Assembly (NCBI GenBank): GCA_002708845.1
Contig: PAPI01000020.1
Location: 62,001-126,000, forward strand
Origin: Leeuwenhoekiella sp.
GTDB taxonomy: Bacteria > Bacteroidota > Bacteroidia > Flavobacteriales > Flavobacteriaceae
Length of the DNA: 64,000 nucleotides
Reading direction: 5' to 3'
In this document: positions 10,801 through 18,005 of the stretch, one piece after another
How positions within the stretch are numbered: the stretch's first letter is position 1
Layout: the number at the start of each line of letters is the position of its first letter
Notes under the pieces: generated by a model
Databases searched by the model: none
What the model was told of the DNA's origin: nothing
Seen by the model: the letters and a program-made list of their open reading frames with translations, nothing else
Program-made: the position numbers and the translations under genes

Positions 10801-10993
10801 CATTTGAAACATCAATGGAGTATTTACCGTCAAAATCGGTTGACGTTCCATTAGAAGTTCCTTTTTCAATAACATTTACTCCCGGCACAGGGTTTCCCGA
10901 AGAATCGGTAACTGTACCTGTTATGGTCTGGGCCAGAATTCCGGAGAAACTCAAAAGACCAAAAACCAAGAGGTATATAGTTTTCAACTTCAT
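7895..10993 (-). CDS. susC: SusC/RagA TonB-dependent outer-membrane transporter
   Basis: This 1032-residue protein has a signal peptide ending at ILAQ (about residue 22), a carboxypeptidase-regulatory-like domain (about 24-100, GTVTDSSGNPVPGVNV), a plug domain (about 110-240, with QGKIAGVNI, RGVSSLSG and YIVDGIPI) and a C-terminal 22-strand beta-barrel ending in an aromatic-rich strand (SVDVKF). It has no extra N-terminal STN signalling domain, so control by a partner FecI/FecR pair is not expected. It imports oligosaccharides using TonB energy together with SusD. It is the first gene of the unit; a 514 bp non-coding leader precedes it. Confidence 0.95.
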   Translation of the reverse strand: MKLKTIYLLVFGLLSFSGILAQTITGTVTDSSGNPVPGVNVIEKGTSNGTSTDFDGKYSIDVSNANAILEFSALGFVTAERPASSGSVINVAMEESTEELNAVVVTALGIKKEQKALGYSLTEVSGEAVAEVPQVNAINALQGKIAGVNITGAATGPAGTSKVVIRGVSSLSGTSQPLYIVDGIPINNQNLGSASRWGGSDFGDGISGVNPDDIESISVLKGGAAAALYGSRASAGVIVITTKSGKGQKGLGIDISSSYQLETVMTDLYEFQTAYGQGINGVAPATQQEALDAGMQSWGARLGSVSSAVQFDGVSRPYTYTGDNIDKYYETGTTAINTVAISQAGENYNLRFSATDLSNDDITPNAGLNRKTFSLNAGAVLADKLTLNVSGKYIIEEVNNRPRTSDSPGNGNFTVALSPPNIDINNYKPGFNEDGTEFLISSNQYHQNPYWTAYRFSNESDKNRFIGSTTLKYQFTDELYLLGRTGIDQFTARITSVEPYGTAYKPRGGMQEQTFNVKTVDADVILGFDKQITDDIATSTLVGANSNYVKNEFINLIGNDFVIPSLVNIENVANRNYNYQLSRVKRNGVYFSSEFSFRNYLYVTVTGRNDWFSTLSKEGKTAPNNYFYPSVNSSFVFSDAFEMPEWISFGKLRAGYSDVGGGANDPYQLALTYAITDTYTATGPTVSLGSINNSSLPNENLEPFSKKEYEIGLDLRLFKSRLNLDLTYYSNKTENDIVNINTSTASGYSSASINIGELQNRGVEVLLSGSPVKNTDFEWNVSYNLTYNKNEVTKTDNDGNPIFPGDAAYGVNSQSGFLVGYPAATIYGTTFVRDDAGNIQYESNGAPTIGPNAVIGQGVAPWTMGITNTFNYKNFEFSFLIDGKFGGDIFSGTSAFANFYGASNNTLVGRENGLTVTGVNAAGNDFSTTISPENLSTYYQRLYDIAEANVQDADFIKLRQLSLGYSLPTSLLENTFIRSARVSFIGRNLFFLMRNTENIDPESAYNNTFANGIERFGLPSTRSYGLSVDVKF

Positions 10994-11507
10994 TTTTGAT
11001 AGTTTTAGATGATTTAATTGTTAAGAGATTGTTTGCATTTAAAAATAACAGCAGAAGTGTTAAGCATTTGAAACAAAGCCCTGCTGTTAAAATCTTTAGA
11101 ACTTAGTTAAACCCCTTTATTAGCAGGGTTTCAGCATTTGACACGTAATATGTTTTCATAGAATATTGGTTTAGATTAGATTATGCTTTTGTTAGAGAAA
11201 GCTTAATTCTTTCTTAAAGATGTTTATAAATTCATGTTAAAAGAAACAATTTCGACAGATAACACCTCTCAGAAGTTAAGCAACAAAATATCTCATGTAG
11301 ACAACCTTAAGCACTTGACGAATAACAGGTATCAACCCCTAAATGTTGATAAATTCACTCATTTTGATCGATTTCATTAATTAAAGCCTATAAAATTTTG
11401 TTTGAAACTGAGGAATTCAAATTTGACTGGTTCAAAGATTTCAATAATTAACGGAGAGGGCGATATTAGAGGCTTTACTAACGATTTCTGCGGAAAATGC
11501 AGAACGT
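10994..11507 (-). promoter_or_regulatory. Long upstream region of the susC operon
   Basis: There is no gene in these 514 bp, which carry the promoter and leader of the susC unit and the 3' flank of the sialidase-like gene. No exact TAnnTTTG box was found. Visible structure includes an inverted repeat TAACAGCAG (11046-11054) / CTGCTGTTA (11081-11089), a hairpin AGAAAG/CTTTCT (11196-11201 / 11109+100 side, i.e. 11209-11214), and the direct repeat AGCATTTGA (once near 11063, once near 11132). Leader structures are common control points for susC genes, but function here is unproven. Confidence 0.45.
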
Positions 11508-12554
11508 TTATTTGCTGAGACGAAGCTTTAGATACTTGATTGTGTTTCGATTGTGAGTATAGGAAATATGCACAAGTCCCTGAGAATCCTGAATAATCGC
11601 AGGATAACTAAACTCACCTTCCGGCTCACCTTCAAGCTTTAAAATATCTTCCCAATTTTCACCGTCTTCACTATAAGCCAGATTGAGTTTATTTCGGCCG
11701 TCTGCCCAGTCTGCGCCGGCTTCAGTTGGATTGTAAACCAAAAGAAAGCTTCCATTGTTTAAAGTCACTGCATCTACCCCGCTGTTGGGATTAAGTACCT
11801 TGCTTTTTACAGTTTCAGACCAGGTTTTTCCAGAATCGCTGCTGGTGCTTTCCATCAAATAATTCTGATCGCTGCGCAATAATGCCTTTAACGTTCCATC
11901 ACCTAATTGAAGAATTGTGGGCTGAATAACTTTAATGCCATCACCAGAAGGTATGTCTACTTTTTCCCAGGTATGCCCCTCGTCATTTGAAAGCTCCATA
12001 TGCGATTTCCATACTTCACCTCCCTGGCTTTCAATACTCGACGGACTCACAATGACTCCAGACTTCAACCTAATGGGTTTATTCTTGACCGGACCAATGA
12101 TTCCATCAGGCAGTCTTTTAGCATCAGACCAGGATTTGCCGTCATCATCTGAAATTTTCAGCATTCCCCACCAGGTTGATGGCGACGGACCTTCTTTATA
12201 AAAAAGCATCAGCTCATCTTCTGCATTATTGAATAAAACCGGGTTCCAGGTAGGATAGCTTATGCTGTTGATGGCAGTCTGACCGTCGGCCACTTGCTCT
12301 GGGGCTGACCAACCGAAAGGAGTCAACCGGCTTGTATAAATAGCCACCTGAGGATGTCGCTCGTATTCCCCACCAAACCAGGCAGCAAGAATATCTCCTT
12401 TGGTGGTCTCAACCAGAGTCGAAGCATGACATTGTTTAAAAGGAGCTTTTTTAAAAATAAAGGTGTCAACTAACACCTCAACCTGAGGGGTTTGAGCGTT
12501 TACCCAGCAATTGACCAGAATCAGAACTATCAAATTGGGTAAAATTTTGTGCAT
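11508..12554 (-). CDS. BNR-repeat sialidase-like protein
   Basis: This 348-residue secreted protein (signal peptide ending near VNAQ) has a six-bladed propeller of the BNR_2/sialidase-like type. Four Asp-box motifs are visible: SDDDGKSW, SNDEGHTW, SSDSGKTW and YSEDGENW. The N-terminal HASTLVET...AWFGGEYE region matches a large bacterial and plant sialidase-like family annotated as exo-alpha-sialidase. The classical GH33 FRIP motif is not visible, so sialidase activity should not be assumed; another exo-glycosidase or a lectin-like role is possible. It is the last gene of the six-gene GH block, 5 bp after cutC. Confidence 0.8.
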   Translation of the reverse strand: MHKILPNLIVLILVNCWVNAQTPQVEVLVDTFIFKKAPFKQCHASTLVETTKGDILAAWFGGEYERHPQVAIYTSRLTPFGWSAPEQVADGQTAINSISYPTWNPVLFNNAEDELMLFYKEGPSPSTWWGMLKISDDDGKSWSDAKRLPDGIIGPVKNKPIRLKSGVIVSPSSIESQGGEVWKSHMELSNDEGHTWEKVDIPSGDGIKVIQPTILQLGDGTLKALLRSDQNYLMESTSSDSGKTWSETVKSKVLNPNSGVDAVTLNNGSFLLVYNPTEAGADWADGRNKLNLAYSEDGENWEDILKLEGEPEGEFSYPAIIQDSQGLVHISYTHNRNTIKYLKLRLSK

Positions 12555-12559
12555 AAATA

Positions 12560-13195
12560 TTAACTCAATTCGCCTACAATACGGCTTCCGTGATAGGCCT
12601 TTGCTCCCAGTTTCGTATGAAGCTCCTGAAGATTAAACTGGGTTATTTTACCCGCTGGCATAATCTCAAGCTTATCAGCTGCCAGTTCCAGCATCGCCTT
12701 CAAGGTTTCTGCCCCGTCAAAGGCATTAGACTTTCCTCCTGAAGTAAGTACGGTATCTACACCTTCAATCTCTAAAATTTGTTCTAAAGCTAATACCGGG
12801 TCAGGAGTACGGTCAATGGCCTTATGAATCACGACTTTTAAAGGTTTTGCAGCTTTGGTTAATTGTTCGATTGCCTCCAGATTTAACGTATCATCCGGAT
12901 TTAAGGCTCCAAAAACTACTCCTTCAGCACCTAACTTCTTACATAAATCAATTCCGCTTTGCATATGGTTGATTTCATCTTCGTTGTACTTAAAATCCCC
13001 GTTACGCGGTCTTATTATCACCCGAACCGGAATCTTCACCTGCTCTATAACTTTTTTGATCAGGTCGGGCGCAGGTGTTAACCCGTCAAAAGCCAGATAT
13101 GCACAGAGCTCCAGGCGGTCCGCTCCTTTAGCTTCGGCGGCCAAAGCCTGCTCAAGCGATTCAATACAGGCCTCTTTCAAATAGGATGATGTCAT
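12560..13195 (-). CDS. cutC: CutC family TIM-barrel protein
   Basis: This 211-residue cytoplasmic protein matches CutC along its length: KEACIESLEQALAAEAKGADRLELC at the N-terminus (strand 1 and helix 1), RPRNGDF, the catalytic-like HKAIDRTPDP region, TSGG and AYHGSRI near the C-terminus. CutC was first linked to copper homeostasis in E. coli, a role later questioned; the true substrate is not settled. Here it lies inside a glycosidase operon (4 bp after GH20, 5 bp before the sialidase-like gene). This context argues for a role in sugar or amino-sugar metabolism rather than copper handling, as inference only. Length is slightly short of the E. coli protein but all barrel elements seem present. 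Confidence 0.88.
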   Translation of the reverse strand: MTSSYLKEACIESLEQALAAEAKGADRLELCAYLAFDGLTPAPDLIKKVIEQVKIPVRVIIRPRNGDFKYNEDEINHMQSGIDLCKKLGAEGVVFGALNPDDTLNLEAIEQLTKAAKPLKVVIHKAIDRTPDPVLALEQILEIEGVDTVLTSGGKSNAFDGAETLKAMLELAADKLEIMPAGKITQFNLQELHTKLGAKAYHGSRIVGELS

Positions 13196-13199
13196 AAAA

Positions 13200-15077
13200 T
13201 TAGTTTTTGGGTTGCGGAGTTGTCATCGTTTCCGATGTAATGCTTCCCTTCAACTCAGAATCTGCAAACAAGCCGGCTTTTACCGTGGTTCCTGCTTTAA
13301 GCTTCAAGGGCTTTTCGTAAACATGTGAAGCTACTGTTGGCGTGCTCCCATCAAGCGTATAGTGAACGGTTCCTTCCCATTGCGGATATAATTCTACATT
13401 AAAAACTTTAGATTTCTCATCGTATTTCGCCCGAATTTCCACATTATAAATCGTACTGGAATAGTTGATATCCTGCAGCTCATAGCGTTTTAATTGTTGC
13501 GGAATACGCTTTTGAAAACTTTCCCAGTCTTTGTGATCTTCTCCACTCCAAACCACTTCAGCCAAAGCACTAATACGTGGAAAAACCATATACTCGCGAC
13601 TATCTGAATTAGGCAAATACTCAGTCCACACATTGGCTTGTGCGCCCATAATATACTTAGCTTCTTCGTCAGATAAAGCATCAGGTGTAGGTTTATACGA
13701 ATACACTTTCTCTAAAGGCAGATACCCTCCAATATTTAGAGGTTCCTGATCCGGGTCTCCCTGCCCGTGATCAAAATACAGATGCGAACCCGGTGACATC
13801 ACCACATAGTGCGCATCTTTTGCTGCTGCAATTCCGCCTTCTTCCCCGCGCCAGGACATTACCGCTGCGTTAGGAGCCAGACCGCCTTCCAGAATTTCAT
13901 CCCAACCAATGATTTGACGGCCTTTTGAATTCAGGAATTTTTCAATACGGGTAATGAAATAACTCTGCAACTCGTGCTCGTCTTTCAGTCCCAGAGAATC
14001 TATTTTAAATTGAATGCGCTCTGAATCTTCCCATTGATCTTTTGGTGCTTCGTCGCCGCCAATGTGAATGTATTTAGAAGGAAAAATATCCAGTACTTCT
14101 ACCAAAACATCCTCCAGAAAATCAAAAGTGCTTTCTTCCACATTAAAAATATCCGGAAAAACTCCCCAGGTGGTTACTGTTTTAACCGGCTTGTCTGTAT
14201 TGCCTAATTGGGGATAAGATGCTACTGCGGCAGTCGCGTGGCCAGGCATTTCAATTTCCGGTATAACTGTGATGTAGCGGTCTTTAGCATACGCAACAAT
14301 TTCCCGGGCCTCATCCTGGGTATAATATCCCCCATAGCGTTTGCCGTCGTATTTACCGGTTCCGTAGTGACCCACCAAAGTAGAATCGCGGTATGGACCT
14401 ACTTCGGTAAGCAATGGATACTTATTGATTTGTAGGCGCCAACCCTGATCTTCGGTTAGGTGCCAGTGAAAAGTATTCAGTTTATGCGCCGCCATCTGAT
14501 CCAGATATTTTTTAATGAAATCTATAGAGCTAATATGCCGCCCGGTATCCAGATGTAACCCACGCCATTTATAGGCAGGAACATCGGTAATGTTGACTGC
14601 AGGAACAACCCAGTTTACAGCACGCACCACCTCGTTTTCTACCACTTCGGGTGGAAGCAATTGATAGAGGGTCTGCACCGCGTAAAAGAGTCCGGCAGGC
14701 TTATTTGCCTGTATTAAAATATGATCTGGAGTGACCTCAAGTTGATAGCCTTCTGCGCCCAATTCCTCGTAAGGCATAAGCTGAAAAACCACAGTATTTT
14801 GCTGATCCTCAAAATCTTCTAATGGCATTACCGGAAGCAGCATCCCGGTTACCATTCTCAATTGTTGCTGAAAACCTTCGGCAATATGTGTGACTTCAGC
14901 TTCTGAGGGATCTGCATACAACACGGTATGTTCATCAATCACAAACTGTCCCTCACCGATTTCATATTCCGTAGGAATGGGAATTACCGAAAGTTCTCCC
15001 TTTTGAGCGCTCAGGTTTCCGCAAAGCGAAAACAAAACAAGTGCGAGGCTTAATCTTAAAATAACCGAATGTTTCAT
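13200..15077 (-). CDS. GH20 beta-N-acetylhexosaminidase
   Basis: This 625-residue secreted enzyme removes terminal beta-GlcNAc/GalNAc from glycans. The start chosen is ATG 15077 (MKHSVILRL): a longer reading begins with GTG at 15122 inside the previous gene and lacks a proper signal peptide. Signal cleavage is near LSAQ. The GH20b domain covers about 25-150. The catalytic TIM barrel covers about 155-500 with HWHLTEDQGWR and the hallmark HIGGDE, whose Asp342-Glu343 polarise the substrate acetamido group and act as acid/base. A chitobiase/CHB_HEX_C-like module (YTLDGSTPT) ends the protein. It lies 11 bp after the GH29 gene. In this locus it would trim GlcNAc from N-glycan antennae or chitobiose. 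Confidence 0.95.
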   Translation of the reverse strand: MKHSVILRLSLALVLFSLCGNLSAQKGELSVIPIPTEYEIGEGQFVIDEHTVLYADPSEAEVTHIAEGFQQQLRMVTGMLLPVMPLEDFEDQQNTVVFQLMPYEELGAEGYQLEVTPDHILIQANKPAGLFYAVQTLYQLLPPEVVENEVVRAVNWVVPAVNITDVPAYKWRGLHLDTGRHISSIDFIKKYLDQMAAHKLNTFHWHLTEDQGWRLQINKYPLLTEVGPYRDSTLVGHYGTGKYDGKRYGGYYTQDEAREIVAYAKDRYITVIPEIEMPGHATAAVASYPQLGNTDKPVKTVTTWGVFPDIFNVEESTFDFLEDVLVEVLDIFPSKYIHIGGDEAPKDQWEDSERIQFKIDSLGLKDEHELQSYFITRIEKFLNSKGRQIIGWDEILEGGLAPNAAVMSWRGEEGGIAAAKDAHYVVMSPGSHLYFDHGQGDPDQEPLNIGGYLPLEKVYSYKPTPDALSDEEAKYIMGAQANVWTEYLPNSDSREYMVFPRISALAEVVWSGEDHKDWESFQKRIPQQLKRYELQDINYSSTIYNVEIRAKYDEKSKVFNVELYPQWEGTVHYTLDGSTPTVASHVYEKPLKLKAGTTVKAGLFADSELKGSITSETMTTPQPKN

Positions 15078-15088
15078 TTGAATAGATT

Positions 15089-16543
15089 TTAATATACTTC
15101 TATGTTTGATATCAACGGACACGCCAAAGCCTCTGTGATTTCCACTTTTAATTTTGAGGTTTCGACCCCATTTAATTTTAAAATTCGTTTATGACCTATA
15201 GTGGTTTGACTTTGAACTTCTTTCCATTTACCATCTTCCCAAACCGAAACCGTAAATGCAGCAACCCGCTGACCCAATTTTATGTATTCCTGAAGTACCA
15301 GATAATTTAATTTTTGGGGCGCTTCCCACGTCAGTTCGATGCTTCCTGTCGTCACTCCATCGTTAGTCGCCCAATAGGTTTCGGTATCGCCGTCTAGAAC
15401 TTTATCTGCAGCATAAACCGGGGTTTCACCTCGTGAAGTATTCGCTACTGCAGTGGCATTCTTAGCTAAATTTTCAGCAAAAACACTGTCTAATAGCTTA
15501 CGAAAGCCTTGAAGGGCAGCTACATCATTCTCGTGAAATAAGCCGCGACGATCTGGCGGAATATTGAGCAGTAAGGTTGAACCACGACCTACTGAAGTTA
15601 AATACAATTCAAATAAATTTTCCGGAGTACGCACCAGTGAATCTTCTGAAGCATGATAAAACCAACCCGGACGTATGGAGGTATTTACTTCTGCCGGCAC
15701 CCAGTTTTTCCCATCTGGCGAACCAGTTTGCAGAATGTCGCCAATATCAGACTTACCGGCATAAAGCGTATCGGTGCTAATGGTATTCCAGTGGGTTTCC
15801 CCGCCTATACCACGCTCATTTCCTACCCAGCGTAAATCGGGACCTGCATCGCTAAAAAACAAAACCTGAGGCTGAATTTCTTTGGCCATAGCGATCGTCT
15901 TGGGCCAGTTGTAATAGGTTTCCCGGTCTATTTTTCGTTCTTCGTTAGCTCCTCCGTAATAGCCATCACCGCCGTTAGCGCCATCAAACCACATTTCAAA
16001 AACCGGCCCGTAGCCCGTAAACAATTCGGTAACCTGATCGCGGTAATAATCTACATACGAGGGCTCGCCATAGTCCGCACGATTGCGATCCCAGGGAGAA
16101 AGATATACACCAAATTCAAGTCCGTATTTCTTAGCCGATTGAGAAACTTCTTTTACCAGATCTCCTTTGCCGTCTTTATACGGACTCGCAGCAATATCGT
16201 GCTCGGTGTATTTTGAGGGCCAAAGCGCAAAACCATCGTGATGTTTTGCAGTCAAAATAGCACCGCTAAAACCGGCATCTTTTAGGGTTGACATCCACTG
16301 GTCGGTATCAAGGTTTGTAGGATTAAAAAGCTCTGGAGATTCATCCCCATAACCCCATTCCTTATCGGTAAACGTGTTTATGGTAAAGTGAATAAAGGCA
16401 TTCATTTCCATATCATACCAGTCCAGCTGTTCTTGTGAAGGAACGGGACCATAAGGGGCCGGTGCTTCGGTATTTTTCTCCTGCTCGCAAGACATACTGA
16501 GTGCTGCGAAAAAAAGAAGGCTAAGTGTATGTAAGTTTTTCAT
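15089..16543 (-). CDS. GH29 alpha-L-fucosidase with F5/8C domain (lipoprotein)
   Basis: This 484-residue lipoprotein (lipobox ending at Cys19, LSMSC) has a GH29 TIM barrel (about 35-345) with TAKHHDGFALWPS and the nucleophile Asp187 in EMWFDGANGGDG. That sequence around the nucleophile fits the GH29-B type, which tends to prefer alpha-1,3/4-linked fucose on branched structures. A discoidin/F5-8C module follows (about 350-484, with AADKVLDGDTETYWAT), probably binding galactose-type sugars. The gene follows the other GH29 by 3 bp. Two GH29 members of different type in tandem suggest a substrate carrying fucose in more than one linkage. Confidence 0.93.
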   Translation of the reverse strand: MKNLHTLSLLFFAALSMSCEQEKNTEAPAPYGPVPSQEQLDWYDMEMNAFIHFTINTFTDKEWGYGDESPELFNPTNLDTDQWMSTLKDAGFSGAILTAKHHDGFALWPSKYTEHDIAASPYKDGKGDLVKEVSQSAKKYGLEFGVYLSPWDRNRADYGEPSYVDYYRDQVTELFTGYGPVFEMWFDGANGGDGYYGGANEERKIDRETYYNWPKTIAMAKEIQPQVLFFSDAGPDLRWVGNERGIGGETHWNTISTDTLYAGKSDIGDILQTGSPDGKNWVPAEVNTSIRPGWFYHASEDSLVRTPENLFELYLTSVGRGSTLLLNIPPDRRGLFHENDVAALQGFRKLLDSVFAENLAKNATAVANTSRGETPVYAADKVLDGDTETYWATNDGVTTGSIELTWEAPQKLNYLVLQEYIKLGQRVAAFTVSVWEDGKWKEVQSQTTIGHKRILKLNGVETSKLKVEITEALACPLISNIEVY

Positions 16544-16546
16544 GTT

Positions 16547-17995
16547 CTAATTTTTAAACGAAAATGCCAAAGCTGCCCTGGCATTCTTGCGGATTTCTGA
16601 AGGAATCTGAACGCTAACCGTATTTCCGTTTAGTGTATAGTTTAATTTTTGACCAGTACTTACCAATCTTAACGTACTTCCTTTTTTCGGAAGGTTACCA
16701 GACCAGCTGATGCTTTTGGGCACTTCTTTACCTTCTTCAAGCAAGGTTATGGCAAAGGTTTCTTTATCGTTGGCGGTAAACCAGGTATTGCCGTCCTGAT
16801 AGGTATCCAGGGCGTGGGTACCGTAAATAGCTTCTGAATTCAGCTCTAACCAATCTCCTATTTCTGCTAAAATGGGAAGCGCATCGGGAGGAAGCAAACC
16901 ATCCGGTTGTGGACCAACACCCAGCAGCATATTTCCGCCTTTGGCAACCACTTCAACCAAACTGTGAATCACTTTAGCCGAAGTTTTAAAATTATCATTG
17001 GGCACATAACCCCAGTTGTTTCCTAAGGTCATACAGGTTTCCCATGGATGATCAAGCTTGGTATCGGGAATTTTACGTTCCGGGGTCTGGTAGTTTTCGT
17101 AAGGTCCGTGTACGGTACGGTCTGCAAAGATGATTCCCGGCTGTGCCTCCCGAGCCATTTCGGCAATGCGGGGCATATTTATTTCCTGACTGAATTCTGG
17201 AATAGGAGCTCCCCATGCGCGTACTTCATCGGTTACGGTTTCACGAGGTCTTACCCAACCACCGTCTAACCAAAGGATATCTATTGCCCCATAATCGTGC
17301 ATCAACTCACTAATCTGATTATAGGTAAAATCCTGAAAGCTTTTCCATTTCTCCGGGTACTTTCTAATGTCATAATTCACATTACGGTCTGGCGTAGCAT
17401 ATTTGTCCCACCAAAAGTCCTGATTGTGCCAATCGGGTTTTGAAAAGTAAGCCCCGATCATAAAATCCTTATCCCTAAAAGCCTCAAATACATATTTAGC
17501 CACATTGGCTTTTGGATGATTTTTAAAAGGTCCGTTGGTGATTTTATAATCCGTTTGCTGCGTATCAAACATATTGAAACCGTCATGATGCTTGGTTGTA
17601 AATACCACATACCTCATCCCCGCGTCTGCTGCAGCTTCTGCCCACTGATCCGGATCAAAATTCACCGGATTAAAGACCGAACTCAAATTCCAATACCATT
17701 TTTTATAGTCGTTATACGAAATCCCTTCGGGTCGCTCTAACCAGGGTTCAGAGCAAATTTGCCAGGACTCGATGATACCGGGAACAGCATAAACGCCCCA
17801 GTGAATGAGCATCCCAAACTTTTGATTTCCCCATACCTTAAGCTTTTCCTGAACCAAAGGATCTTTAGGAGCCACATAAATTTCAGACTGCTCGTGCAAA
17901 TTACCACCCTGAGCAAAAAGGGCCATGCTGCCGGCTAGGGAGCCGTACAGCACAGTCCAAAGTATAAACCTATTTAGGGTTAAAAGGGTTTTCAT
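16547..17995 (-). CDS. GH29 alpha-L-fucosidase
   Basis: This 482-residue secreted enzyme has a signal peptide ending near LFAQ (residue 29) and a GH29 barrel from about 50 to 390. Visible motifs are KFGMLIHWGVYAVPG, TTKHHDGFNMFD and the nucleophile Asp244 in ILWLDGGWV. The C-terminal about 90 residues form a beta-sandwich as usual. The nucleophile context differs from the neighbouring fucosidase and is closer to the GH29-A type, which has broader linkage tolerance. The acid/base residue cannot be assigned with confidence by eye. Gene spacing is 10 bp after GH3 and 3 bp before the second GH29. Confidence 0.92.
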   Translation of the reverse strand: MKTLLTLNRFILWTVLYGSLAGSMALFAQGGNLHEQSEIYVAPKDPLVQEKLKVWGNQKFGMLIHWGVYAVPGIIESWQICSEPWLERPEGISYNDYKKWYWNLSSVFNPVNFDPDQWAEAAADAGMRYVVFTTKHHDGFNMFDTQQTDYKITNGPFKNHPKANVAKYVFEAFRDKDFMIGAYFSKPDWHNQDFWWDKYATPDRNVNYDIRKYPEKWKSFQDFTYNQISELMHDYGAIDILWLDGGWVRPRETVTDEVRAWGAPIPEFSQEINMPRIAEMAREAQPGIIFADRTVHGPYENYQTPERKIPDTKLDHPWETCMTLGNNWGYVPNDNFKTSAKVIHSLVEVVAKGGNMLLGVGPQPDGLLPPDALPILAEIGDWLELNSEAIYGTHALDTYQDGNTWFTANDKETFAITLLEEGKEVPKSISWSGNLPKKGSTLRLVSTGQKLNYTLNGNTVSVQIPSEIRKNARAALAFSFKN

Positions 17996-18005
17996 AAATT
18001 CGTAT

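Noticed and set aside
11508-12554. Confirmed GH33 sialidase
   Set aside because: Asp boxes are present but the FRIP motif and the arginine triad of GH33 could not be identified.
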